Shown here one piece after another: positions 1 to 6,860 of a stretch of DNA of 16,217 nucleotides. The translations under genes and the position numbers were made by a program. Every line of letters starts with the position of its first letter. Positions within the stretch are counted from its first letter, which is position 1. A model generated the notes under the pieces. The model ran no database searches. It had not been told where the DNA came from and saw only the letters and a program-made list of their open reading frames with translations. This stretch comes from BRH-c54 sp036567945 (GTDB taxonomy: Bacteria; Bacteroidota; Bacteroidia; Flavobacteriales_E; Vicingaceae), in contig DATCTM010000117.1 in assembly GCA_036567945.1 (NCBI GenBank), forward strand, positions 1 through 16,217, read 5' to 3'.

Positions 1-587
1 ATTACTTCATCTACAAAAGCATATTTTTTTAAGGGTCTAATATTTAGTCCTTTATCAAAAGAGAGTGGGAGGTGAGCATGTTTTCCAACGAATAATTTGC
101 CTAATCTAATACTGTTATCTAATTTGTTAATCCTGAAAAGAGCTCTGTCATTAAAAGAAATTACTTTGCACCAATCTTTAGCATTTTTATTTTTAATGAT
201 GTTGATAATGTGTCTTTCAATATTAGGATAATACATGTAACTGTATTTGGTTTCAATAAGCAACTCTACTTTTCCATCTATTAAATCAATTACTTGTTCT
301 AAAGTAGGTACTTTTTCATTGATATAAAATTTATTGAACTTGTATCCGGCACTAAATTGAAAAATTTCATCGTAGGTAAGGTTTTTCACAAAGCCATGAC
401 CTGTTGTGGTTCTTCTAAGTGTTCTATCGTGCAATACAATAATTTTATTGTCTTTAGTTTGTTGAACATCAATTTCTATTCTATCAACCCCTAGTTCTAT
501 TGCTAACTGAATAGAAGCCAACGTGTTTTCAGGAGCTAATCCTGCTGCACCTCTATGGCCGGTAATAATTATGTTTTTATTTTCCAA
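1..587 (-). CDS. Glycerophosphodiester phosphodiesterase family protein (partial, C-terminus beyond window)
   Basis: Likely hydrolyses glycerophosphodiesters to glycerol-3-phosphate and an alcohol; the substrate is not determined. About 195 codons are visible and the frame runs off the left edge. The GDPD signature is clear: GHRGAAGLAPENT at residues 10-22 and EIDVQ from residue 38, followed by VLHD. These give the expected catalytic or metal residues His11, Glu38, Asp40 and His53, plus Glu112 and Lys114 in IETK. No signal peptide is visible, so it may be cytoplasmic. No ATG precedes the catalytic GHRG. The frame is closed upstream by the mqnE stop (597-599), leaving only the codons GCC TTT ATT TTG before GAA. 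TTG at 585-587 is therefore the most credible start, 9 nt after the mqnE stop, which implies translational coupling. The family is sure; exact substrate and start are less so. Confidence 0.85.
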   Translation of the reverse strand, partial: MENKNIIITGHRGAAGLAPENTLASIQLAIELGVDRIEIDVQQTKDNKIIVLHDRTLRRTTTGHGFVKNLTYDEIFQFSAGYKFNKFYINEKVPTLEQVIDLIDGKVELLIETKYSYMYYPNIERHIINIIKNKNAKDWCKVISFNDRALFRINKLDNSIRLGKLFVGKHAHLPLSFDKGLNIRPLKKYAFVDEV

Positions 588-596
588 AATAAAGGC

Positions 597-1751
597 TTAA
601 GCTAAAATAGGTTCTGAATAATCATTCAGTTCGTTATATACGCTATCTCTTTCAATAGGTTTTCTGCCAACTTCTTTAATAAGACGAATCATTTGTTCTG
701 TAGTCATTGTTGGTTTTTGCTCTTCGGCACCGGCCATAGTATATATTTTTGTAGAATCATCTACAGTTCCATCAATGTCGTTTACTCCAAAAGAAAGTAA
801 TAGTTGGGTAGTTTTTCTTCCAATCATTGGCCAATACGCCTTTAAGTGATTGAAATTGTCAAGGAAAATTCTACCCATAGCATAAACTTTTAAATCTTCT
901 ATTATGCTCACTTCTTCAATATCAGACATTTGATTGTTTTTATTTCTAAATTTTAACGGGATAAAAGCATTAAAACCTCCTGTTTTATCTTGAAGATTTC
1001 TTAATCTGTTCATGTGGTCGATAAGGTGTTCGTATTTTTCTAAATGTCCGTAAAGCATTGTTGCATTGGAGGGCATCCCAACTTTATGAGCAGCTTCGTG
1101 CATTTGTAACCATTGTTCTGAAGTACATTTGTCTTTACAGATTTGGGCTCTAATTTCTTCATCAAAAATCTCTGCTCCACCACCTGGTAAAGAACCTTGT
1201 CCGGCATCTTTTAATATTTTCAAACCTTCTTCATAACTTACTTTTGCTTTTTTACACATATAGTCTAACTCAACAGCAGTAAAAGCTTTAACATGAATAT
1301 CAGAGCGAATTTTTTTAATATTTTCAATTAAATTTTTAAAGTAAGCTAATCCCATTTTTGGGTGAACACCTCCAACAATATGCACTTCGGTAATATCTTT
1401 ACCATCATAATTTCTAATGGCGTCATAAATATCTTCTTCAGAAAGCTCCCAAGCATCATATTCATCTTTTTCTCTTAAAAAGCGAGAGTAAGAGCAGAAT
1501 TTACAATCGAAAACACAAATATTAGTGGGTTCTATATGGAAGTTTTTATTGAAGTAGGTTTTATTTCCGTGTCTTTTTTCTCTAATGTAGTTGGCAAGTG
1601 TTCCTAAATGACTAAGTTCAGCATTGTAGAATAGGTACGTTCCTTCTTCAGGAGTAATTCTTTCTTTGTTTACTACTTTACTATAAATGCTGTTAAGCTG
1701 ATTATCTTCAACAGTTGCTGAAAACAATGTTTTAATGGTAGTGTTATCCAT
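597..1751 (-). CDS. mqnE: Aminofutalosine synthase MqnE (radical SAM)
   Basis: Radical SAM enzyme of the futalosine menaquinone pathway; it converts the chorismate-derived enolpyruvyl benzoate product of MqnA to 6-amino-6-deoxyfutalosine. At 384 aa it has the usual family length. The iron-sulfur motif is C-x3-C-x2-C, at Cys79, Cys83 and Cys86. Motifs I recognise from MqnE follow in order: EVHIVGGVHP, KAFTAVELDY, SLPGGGAEIFDEE, PSNATMLYGH and GGFNAFIPL. MqnC and CofH are relatives; the HIVGG and KAFTAVE blocks favour MqnE. The start is ATG at 1749-1751, with a TACCTTTG -7 box just upstream (1771-1778). The other mqn genes are not in the window. The next gene downstream is a phosphodiesterase with no evident menaquinone role. 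Confidence 0.93.
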   Translation of the reverse strand: MDNTTIKTLFSATVEDNQLNSIYSKVVNKERITPEEGTYLFYNAELSHLGTLANYIREKRHGNKTYFNKNFHIEPTNICVFDCKFCSYSRFLREKDEYDAWELSEEDIYDAIRNYDGKDITEVHIVGGVHPKMGLAYFKNLIENIKKIRSDIHVKAFTAVELDYMCKKAKVSYEEGLKILKDAGQGSLPGGGAEIFDEEIRAQICKDKCTSEQWLQMHEAAHKVGMPSNATMLYGHLEKYEHLIDHMNRLRNLQDKTGGFNAFIPLKFRNKNNQMSDIEEVSIIEDLKVYAMGRIFLDNFNHLKAYWPMIGRKTTQLLLSFGVNDIDGTVDDSTKIYTMAGAEEQKPTMTTEQMIRLIKEVGRKPIERDSVYNELNDYSEPILA

Positions 1752-1770
1752 ATAAGGTGAAATTTTTTAA

Positions 1771-1778
1771 CAAAGGTA
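1771..1778 (-). promoter_or_regulatory. Putative Bacteroidota promoter (-7 box) of mqnE
   Basis: On the minus strand this reads TACCTTTG, a full match to the Bacteroidota -7 consensus TAnnTTTG. It lies 19 nt upstream of the mqnE ATG, implying a leader of roughly a dozen nucleotides. A TTG that could serve as the -33 element lies at 1802-1804, 23 nt further upstream, in the loop/stem of the preceding gene's terminator. Assigned from consensus and position only. Confidence 0.6.
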
Positions 1779-1788
1779 AGCATAAGAT

Positions 1789-1818
1789 AAAAAAAGAGCC
1801 TCAAAAAAAATGAGGCTC
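1789..1818 (-). terminator. Intrinsic terminator of the M43 protease gene
   Basis: A perfect 8-bp inverted repeat, GAGCCTCA (1796-1803) and TGAGGCTC (1811-1818), encloses a 7-nt homopolymer loop. On the minus strand the stem is followed directly by seven T residues (1795-1789). This is a textbook Rho-independent terminator about 28 nt past the protease stop codon. Confidence 0.88.
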
Positions 1819-1846
1819 CTTAAAAAATTTAATAATAATTAACTCA

Positions 1847-4054
1847 CTACTTAGCAATCAATACTTTTTTAGTGGTAATGTTATTATCGGTTTTAATATT
1901 TACAAAATAAATACCATTAGGTTGATTATCTATGTTGATAGTAAAAAATTGAGTATTTAGTGGGTTACCACTTGTGTAAATTAATTTTCCAACAAGATTA
2001 TAAATTTCAATAGTAGTCTCTTTTTTCTCTGTTAGAGCAATATTTAGTGTTCCATTTGAAGGGTTTGGGAAAACCAAAATTTCATCAAGATCACCTAAGA
2101 TTTCTTTTTCACCAGTTGTTGCACTATTACATATTACCGGAATAACAGCACCACTATGGTCTAAGCTATAAGTAGCTAAATCAACCCATCCTCCAGTTTC
2201 CTTTGCCCATACAGTATTTGTTCCTGTAGGAGCAGCCATTAAGGCAACGGTATCACCATTAGTTAGTGTTGTATGGTCATGACCTACAAAGAAATTTCCA
2301 TTTAAAGATGCTGCTGTAGGAAGTGTCCATACTGTGGGAGTTCCACCATTTCCTAATTGAGAAATTTGAACAGTTTGTTGAGCCAAAACACTGCCTGGGG
2401 CACCAGCATTTACTCCCCAAACTTTTAGGTTAACATTACCAGTTCCTGAAGTACTAAAATAGTAAATAACATCAGTTAGGAAAGTTCCTGAACCAGTATA
2501 AGGTATTTTATCTGCCCATCCATTGTCATTATAACAATTTTGACCTAAAATGTAACCTGATGGAAGCGTTCCATTACAGTCTGGTCCCCAAGTGTATGCT
2601 CCTGTTTGACCACCATGCTGTCCAATATCCCAAGTTGCAGCAGTAGAATCACAAACTTGGCTACCGGCAGCTAAAACGGTAATGTAAGCATTTTTAGTTT
2701 CGGTATCATTACTAGTTCCGTCTCCAACAGTTAATGAAACTGTGTAAGTTCCAGCATTATTGTATGTAATAGAGGGAGGAGTGGCAGCTGTTGAGGTTGA
2801 TGGATTAACACCTCCTTGAGAAGTTACATCAAAATTCCATGAGTTAGATGTAATTGGATTCGAACCTGAAGAAGTGTTGGTAAAAGTTACCGTTTGTCCA
2901 GCAGTAATTGTTGTATTGTTTGCGGTAAAATTAGCGTTTAATGGAGCTACTCCACAAGCAGTAGATGTAAGTAAGGAGTTTCTTCTAGGAGAATTTTGCA
3001 AAACAATATCCATTCTAGCTTTTTGACCTGCAGTAAACATATACATACAAGCATCTGGTACGTAATCCATGTAGTTCATAAACATTTCACCTGTTGTATT
3101 TCCTGAACAAGCTCCTACATTATAAGGGTGAGTTCTACAGTTATAGTTAGATGTTTGTTGAGGAGGTGTGTCATTACAAAAATCTGAAGCACAAGTACCA
3201 TCTCCCCATATATGACGAAGACCTAACCAGTGACCAATTTCGTGAGTAGCAGTTCTTCCTTTATTATAGGGAGCACTAACAGCACCTGTTGTTCCAAAAG
3301 CATTGTACAATATAACCACTCCATCAGTATTAGCAGCACCACCATTGGATGGCATGCCTCCTAAACCTGAAGAAGAAGGAAATTGAGCATATCCTAAAAC
3401 ACCACCTTGAATATTAGCTACCCAAATATTGAAATATTTAGTAGGATCCCATTGAGTTTGGGGTTTCCATGTTCCATCTATTTGACTTGTAGTTAGTGAT
3501 GTAGTTCCTACATTAACTCTGTTAACACCATTTGTTGGTTGATTGTTAGGATCAATTTGAGCTAAACAAAATTCTATATCACAGTTACCAATAGCTGATT
3601 GAAAGGTAGAGGGAACATTAGAAATGTCTGTATTTGATGCAGAAAAATCTTGATTCAATGCAGTTATTTGAGACTGAATTTGAGTCATGCTGATATTTTG
3701 GGTAGTATTTCCATATAAAACATGTACTACCACAGGAATTACTCTTGATGCTTTATTGTTAGCATTATCTTTAACATAGGTTTTTAATTTTTCTTCCATC
3801 CAGGTTTCAAAATCTTCCACGGATTCCATTTGCGGATTGGCTTGTTGGTGTACTTGATGCATTTCATCAGAAAAACACCTAATATGCCCACTTGGGGTTT
3901 TTGTAGCGTCTTGAATTAACTGTTGAGTTAAGTTATCATCTAACGAAATGTTAGTTTTTGTCTTGGTTGTTTCAACTTTGTTGCCACTAATTTGACCATT
4001 TAGAAAAACAGTAAATAGTATTGAAAATAAGCTTAATAATGTAATTTTTTTCAT
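1847..4054 (-). CDS. Secreted M43 (pappalysin-like) metalloprotease with PKD domain and T9SS sorting tail
   Basis: Predicted extracellular zinc endopeptidase of 735 aa. Residues 1-20 form a signal peptide (lysines, then a hydrophobic core ending near LNG-Q). The catalytic domain holds the metzincin motif HEIGHWLGLRH (271-281), with three zinc-binding histidines and Glu272. The Met-turn MNYMDY is at 326-331, and a CNDTPP segment lies between them, as in Peptidase_M43. Residues about 372-461 are a PKD-type beta domain (NANFTAN, SWNFD, GTYTVSLTV). Residues about 467-645 are a further beta-rich region I do not recognise. The last 77 residues, from ILVFPNPSNG to KKVLIAK, form a type A Por sorting tail, so export should be through the type IX secretion system. 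It is monocistronic, with its own promoter and terminator. The natural substrate is unknown. Confidence 0.93.
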   Translation of the reverse strand: MKKITLLSLFSILFTVFLNGQISGNKVETTKTKTNISLDDNLTQQLIQDATKTPSGHIRCFSDEMHQVHQQANPQMESVEDFETWMEEKLKTYVKDNANNKASRVIPVVVHVLYGNTTQNISMTQIQSQITALNQDFSASNTDISNVPSTFQSAIGNCDIEFCLAQIDPNNQPTNGVNRVNVGTTSLTTSQIDGTWKPQTQWDPTKYFNIWVANIQGGVLGYAQFPSSSGLGGMPSNGGAANTDGVVILYNAFGTTGAVSAPYNKGRTATHEIGHWLGLRHIWGDGTCASDFCNDTPPQQTSNYNCRTHPYNVGACSGNTTGEMFMNYMDYVPDACMYMFTAGQKARMDIVLQNSPRRNSLLTSTACGVAPLNANFTANNTTITAGQTVTFTNTSSGSNPITSNSWNFDVTSQGGVNPSTSTAATPPSITYNNAGTYTVSLTVGDGTSNDTETKNAYITVLAAGSQVCDSTAATWDIGQHGGQTGAYTWGPDCNGTLPSGYILGQNCYNDNGWADKIPYTGSGTFLTDVIYYFSTSGTGNVNLKVWGVNAGAPGSVLAQQTVQISQLGNGGTPTVWTLPTAASLNGNFFVGHDHTTLTNGDTVALMAAPTGTNTVWAKETGGWVDLATYSLDHSGAVIPVICNSATTGEKEILGDLDEILVFPNPSNGTLNIALTEKKETTIEIYNLVGKLIYTSGNPLNTQFFTINIDNQPNGIYFVNIKTDNNITTKKVLIAK

Positions 4055-4081
4055 GAAAGTTCTAGTTTAATTAATGCTTAC

Positions 4082-4115
4082 CAAATTTACGGATATAATA
4101 TTATTTAGAAAACAA
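4082..4115 (-). promoter_or_regulatory. Putative Bacteroidota promoter of the M43 protease gene
   Basis: The minus strand reads TAAATTTG at 4082-4089, a full match to the -7 consensus TAnnTTTG, 27 nt upstream of the ATG. A TTG lies at 4113-4115, 23 nt upstream of the -7 box, where the -33 element would be expected. Assigned from consensus and position. Confidence 0.55.
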
Positions 4116-4137
4116 TAGTTTGCTCAATTATTAGATT

Positions 4138-4299
4138 CCTAAGATAAAAAAATAATAAAGCAACCTTTTATAAAATTTTTTCGTCTTAGGTTGTATTAAG
4201 GAGATAAATTTTTAAAAGTTAATTAGATAGGTAGTTAAATCATAAAAAATCTCCTCCCTTTGAATTAAAGTCCCTTAAATTATTTGAGGGACTTTTTTT
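4138..4299 (+). ncRNA. Structured non-coding stretch, possible small RNA or composite terminator region
   Basis: The 243-nt gap between the protease promoter and the FAD oxidase stop has no plausible protein gene but several inverted repeats. CCTAAGA (4138-4144) pairs with TCTTAGG (4184-4190), extended by AAAAAA/TTTTTT across a 2-nt mismatch. CAACCT (4161-4166) pairs with AGGTTG (4188-4193) and competes for the same AGG. AGGAGAT (4199-4205) pairs with ATCTCCT (4249-4255). A final hairpin at 4267-4295 is followed by T residues on the plus strand. Read on the plus strand, this resembles a folded RNA ending in a terminator. Read on the minus strand, it could simply be the 3' UTR and terminators of the FAD oxidase gene. 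No convincing plus-strand promoter is present; the nearest match, TAGTTTG at 4116-4122, is one base short. Confidence 0.2.
4267..4299. terminator. Intrinsic terminator-like hairpin downstream of the FAD oxidase
   Basis: AAAGTCCCT (4267-4275) pairs with AGGGACTTT (4287-4295), a perfect 9-bp stem with an 11-nt loop. On the plus strand the stem runs into a seven-T tract (4293-4299), the stronger orientation. On the minus strand the tail is only TTTAATT. It begins within the FAD oxidase stop codon region and probably ends that minus-strand transcript. It may act in both directions. Confidence 0.6.
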
Positions 4300-5704
4300 A
4301 TGGAAAAATTTTGCCCGGATTAAGTATATTATTTGGATCGAAGACAGATTTTATTTGTTTTTGTAGTGATAAGGTTTTTTCATCAAAAGGAATATTCATA
4401 TATGATTTCTGAACGTAACCAATACCATGTTCTCCGGAAATAGTCCCTTTTAATTGTACACAAAGCTGAAAAATTTCTGTAATTCCTTTCGGCAATTCAT
4501 TATTCCAAGCTTCATCACTCATGTCCTCTTTAATGATGTTTACATGCAAATTTCCGTCTCCGGCATGTCCGTAGCAAACTGATTTAAAACCGTATTTGTT
4601 TCCTATTTCTTTTACACCTTTAAGTAACTTAGGTAATTCTGCTCTAGGCACAACAGTATCTTCTTCTTTATAAATAGATTGACTTTTCACTGCTTCACCT
4701 ACTACTCGCCTAATTTTCCATAGTTTTTCTTTTTGAGTAGCATCATCTGCAAAAAGAATTTCTCCGGTTTTAAAATTTTCTAATACCTGATAAATGAGCT
4801 CACAGTCTTTATACAAAACATCCATATCATTTCCATCTACTTCAATAAGTAAATGAGCTTCAATGTTATCTTCAATAACTATGGCAGTATCGTTTATAAA
4901 TTTCTTCCCCCATATAATAGCATCTCTTTCCATTAATTCCATTGCCGAAGGAGTTATGCCTGCATTAAAAATTGCCGCTACAGCACTACAAGCTTCTTCG
5001 GCTGAAACAAAAGGTACAAGCATTAATAAATCATATTTTGGGTGAGGTATAAGTTTAAATACTGCTTTAGTTATAATGCCTAATGTACCTTCGCTACCTA
5101 TTAATAATTGTGTGAGGTTATAACCGGTAGAATTTTTTAGCACATTCGCTCCTGTCCATATTATTTCACCTGTGGGAAGCACCACTTCTAAATTTAATAC
5201 ATAATCTTTGGTAACACCATATTTTACAGCTTTTGGTCCACCAGAATTTTCTGCCAAATTTCCACCTATAAAACAACTGCCTTTACTGGCAGGGTCTGGA
5301 GGATAGAAAAGTCCTTTAGTTTTTACCGCTTCTTGAAACTCTTGAGTAATGACTCCCGGTTCAATAGTAGCTTGTAAATTTCTTTCATCAATTTCAATAA
5401 TGCTATTAAAACGTTTCATTGAAAGTAAAATGCCTTTATTGATGGGTAAAGCTCCACCACTCAAACCAGTTCCGGCCCCTCTAGGAGTTAGTGGAATTAA
5501 ATGCTCATTACATAATGTTACAATAGAACTTATTTCTTTTGCGGTTCTTGGTTTTACCACTACTTCTGGAAAAAAACTTAAATCTTCCGTTTCATCATGG
5601 CTATATTTATCTAGGGCTTCTTTATTCCATAAAACAAATTCATCTCCAATTATTGTTTGTAATTGTTGAATAATAGTTGGTGTTACTTTACCATAAACAG
5701 ACAT
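4298..5704 (-). CDS. GlcD-like FAD-binding oxidase/dehydrogenase (glycolate or D-2-hydroxyacid type)
   Basis: Flavoprotein of the FAD-linked oxidase (VAO/PCMH fold) family, 468 aa, close in length to GlcD (about 500 aa). It likely oxidises a 2-hydroxyacid such as glycolate or D-lactate to the 2-oxoacid. The N-terminal FAD domain shows PRTAKEI, then TPRGAGTGLSGG (residues 73-84, pyrophosphate-binding region) and YPPDPAS with GGNLAENSGG. The C-terminal cap carries CYGHAGDGNLHVN (near 378-389) and SGEHGIG (423-429), typical of GlcD and D-lactate dehydrogenases. No signal peptide or membrane segment is visible. No GlcE- or GlcF-like partner lies beside it, so the electron acceptor is unknown and the exact substrate should stay open. 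The ATG start (5702-5704) agrees with the family N-terminus. A weak -7-like box is upstream. Confidence 0.88.
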   Translation of the reverse strand: MSVYGKVTPTIIQQLQTIIGDEFVLWNKEALDKYSHDETEDLSFFPEVVVKPRTAKEISSIVTLCNEHLIPLTPRGAGTGLSGGALPINKGILLSMKRFNSIIEIDERNLQATIEPGVITQEFQEAVKTKGLFYPPDPASKGSCFIGGNLAENSGGPKAVKYGVTKDYVLNLEVVLPTGEIIWTGANVLKNSTGYNLTQLLIGSEGTLGIITKAVFKLIPHPKYDLLMLVPFVSAEEACSAVAAIFNAGITPSAMELMERDAIIWGKKFINDTAIVIEDNIEAHLLIEVDGNDMDVLYKDCELIYQVLENFKTGEILFADDATQKEKLWKIRRVVGEAVKSQSIYKEEDTVVPRAELPKLLKGVKEIGNKYGFKSVCYGHAGDGNLHVNIIKEDMSDEAWNNELPKGITEIFQLCVQLKGTISGEHGIGYVQKSYMNIPFDEKTLSLQKQIKSVFDPNNILNPGKIFP

Positions 5705-5732
5705 GTAGCGTTATTTTTTTAAGGTGTTATTT

Positions 5733-5740
5733 AAAATCTA
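5733..5740 (-). promoter_or_regulatory. Weak candidate -7 box for the FAD oxidase gene
   Basis: The minus strand reads TAGATTTT, one mismatch from TAnnTTTG, 28 nt upstream of the ATG. The gene stands alone between a divergent tRNA and a non-coding gap, so a promoter must lie in 5705-5795. This is the best match I see. Confidence 0.3.
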
Positions 5741-5777
5741 AAAATAATAAAATTAGAGATAATACAGCCATTTTTTC

Positions 5778-5785
5778 TATATTTG
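5778..5785 (+). promoter_or_regulatory. Putative promoter (-7 box) of tRNA-Arg
   Basis: TATATTTG matches TAnnTTTG exactly and ends 10 nt before the first base of the mature tRNA. Transcription would start a few bases upstream of the acceptor stem. No clear TTG -33 element is present. Confidence 0.6.
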
Positions 5786-5795
5786 CAGTCAATTA

Positions 5796-5869
5796 GGCCT
5801 CGTGGCGCAACTGAATAGCGCATCTGATTACGGCTCAGAAGGTTACAGGTTTGAATCCTGTCGAGGTCA
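5796..5869 (+). tRNA. tRNA-Arg (anticodon ACG)
   Basis: A full cloverleaf of 74 nt can be drawn. The acceptor stem is GGCCTCG with CGAGGTC (one G-U pair), and the D stem is GCGC/GCGC. The anticodon stem is TCTGA/TCAGA around loop TTACGGC, giving anticodon ACG. The T stem is ACAGG/CCTGT with loop TTTGAAT, and the discriminator is A. The 3' CCA is not encoded and must be added after transcription. ACG would be deaminated to ICG by TadA, allowing it to read CGU, CGC and CGA arginine codons. Confidence 0.96.
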
Positions 5870-5871
5870 CT

Positions 5872-5900
5872 AAAAGCTCTGAAATTTTCAGGGCTTTTTT
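5872..5900 (+). terminator. Terminator of tRNA-Arg, overlapping the 3' end of the convergent GT9 gene
   Basis: AAAAGCTCTGA and the matching TTTCAGGGCTTTT arm form a stem with one G-U pair and a very short AT loop, followed by a six-T run on the plus strand. On the minus strand the same hairpin contains the last codons and the TGA stop of the GT9 gene (5888-5890) and is followed by T residues (5875-5872). It can therefore serve both convergent transcripts. Confidence 0.75.
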
Positions 5901-6859
5901 ATTTCAATATCAAAACCACATTTAAAATGACCTTCGGGACATTCAATTTTTCCGTGTAAACCACAAGGTCGGCAAGTAAGTTTTTCTTTTACCTCAACAA
6001 TTTTGGCATTTTTGGCTAAAGGACCAAAACCAAATGCAGGAATAGTAGAACAGAAAAAAGCTGTTGTAGGGGCATTCATAGCAGAAGCAATATGCAAGGG
6101 TGCAGAATCATTTACATAATTCATTTGTGCTGTTTGCATTAAAGCTGCCGATTCTAGTAATGAAAGTTTTCCTGCTAAATTCACTACTTTATTATTTTTA
6201 CCCAATGTTTTTATTTCATCGCAAGCTGCAGCATCGGTAGGGCTTCCTAATAAATAAATTTGATAATTATCGGATATACTATTGATTAATTCGACCCATT
6301 TTTCCTTTGGTAACTGTTTTGTAAACCAAACGGAAGTTGGTGCCATACAAACGTACTTTTCTTTTTTATAATCCTCCACAGCCAAATAATCGTTGTTGCT
6401 TGGGTAAAGCTTAGGCATGGCGGGAGTATTATCTGTAAAAGCTTTTATCAATTGATGGTTACGTTCAATTTCATGAGTACCATCTCCAATCTTATGTGGA
6501 AACTTTTGATTAAAAGAAAAAGACAAGGGATTTTTAGCAAACCCAATTTTAAGTTTTGCTCCCGAAAAAGCAGTAATTAATCCACTAGAAGCAAATCGTT
6601 GTAAATTAATAACTACATCGTATTTATGCTGATGAACTTGTTTGGTTATTCTTTTCAGGCTATCGTATTTTTTATCATGTTTGTTCCAAATAATTACTTC
6701 GTTAATGATAGGATGATTTTCAAGCAAGCTTTCATTGCCTTTACGCAACAAAAAGTCTATTTGACTATCAGGTAGGGCTTGGTGTAATTTTTCTACTATG
6801 GAAGTAGCTAAAATAACATCTCCAATATAGGCGGTTTGTATGATTAAAAACTTTTTCAA
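5888..6859 (-). CDS. Glycosyltransferase family 9 (LPS heptosyltransferase-like)
   Basis: Predicted inner-membrane-associated or cytosolic transferase of the ADP-heptose:LPS heptosyltransferase family (GT9), 323 aa. It probably adds a heptose or related sugar to an LPS core or other glycolipid. The N-terminus FLIIQTAYIGDVILATSIV carries the family Asp13 after the glycine, the position of the proposed catalytic Asp. The donor site region NDSAPLHIASA lies at 250-260. Four cysteines near the C-terminus (296, 299, 307, 314; CRPCG..C..C) resemble a cysteine cluster seen in many family members. The start is TTG at 6857-6859: the upstream TPR stop is only 1 nt away and no nearer ATG preserves the family N-terminus. 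It is the last gene of the envelope operon. The sugar specificity (heptosyltransferase I, II or other) cannot be read from the sequence. Confidence 0.88.
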   Translation of the reverse strand: MKKFLIIQTAYIGDVILATSIVEKLHQALPDSQIDFLLRKGNESLLENHPIINEVIIWNKHDKKYDSLKRITKQVHQHKYDVVINLQRFASSGLITAFSGAKLKIGFAKNPLSFSFNQKFPHKIGDGTHEIERNHQLIKAFTDNTPAMPKLYPSNNDYLAVEDYKKEKYVCMAPTSVWFTKQLPKEKWVELINSISDNYQIYLLGSPTDAAACDEIKTLGKNNKVVNLAGKLSLLESAALMQTAQMNYVNDSAPLHIASAMNAPTTAFFCSTIPAFGFGPLAKNAKIVEVKEKLTCRPCGLHGKIECPEGHFKCGFDIEIKKP

Positions 6860-6860
6860 C

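Noticed and set aside
585..1751. A single MqnE-GDPD fusion protein split by a stop codon
   Set aside because: MqnE has its normal length and C-terminus before the TAA, and both domains look intact. Separate coupled genes are the simpler reading.
5349..5669. Plus-strand open frame of about 106 codons
   Set aside because: It is antisense to the well supported FAD oxidase and shows no family motif. It is a reading-frame shadow.
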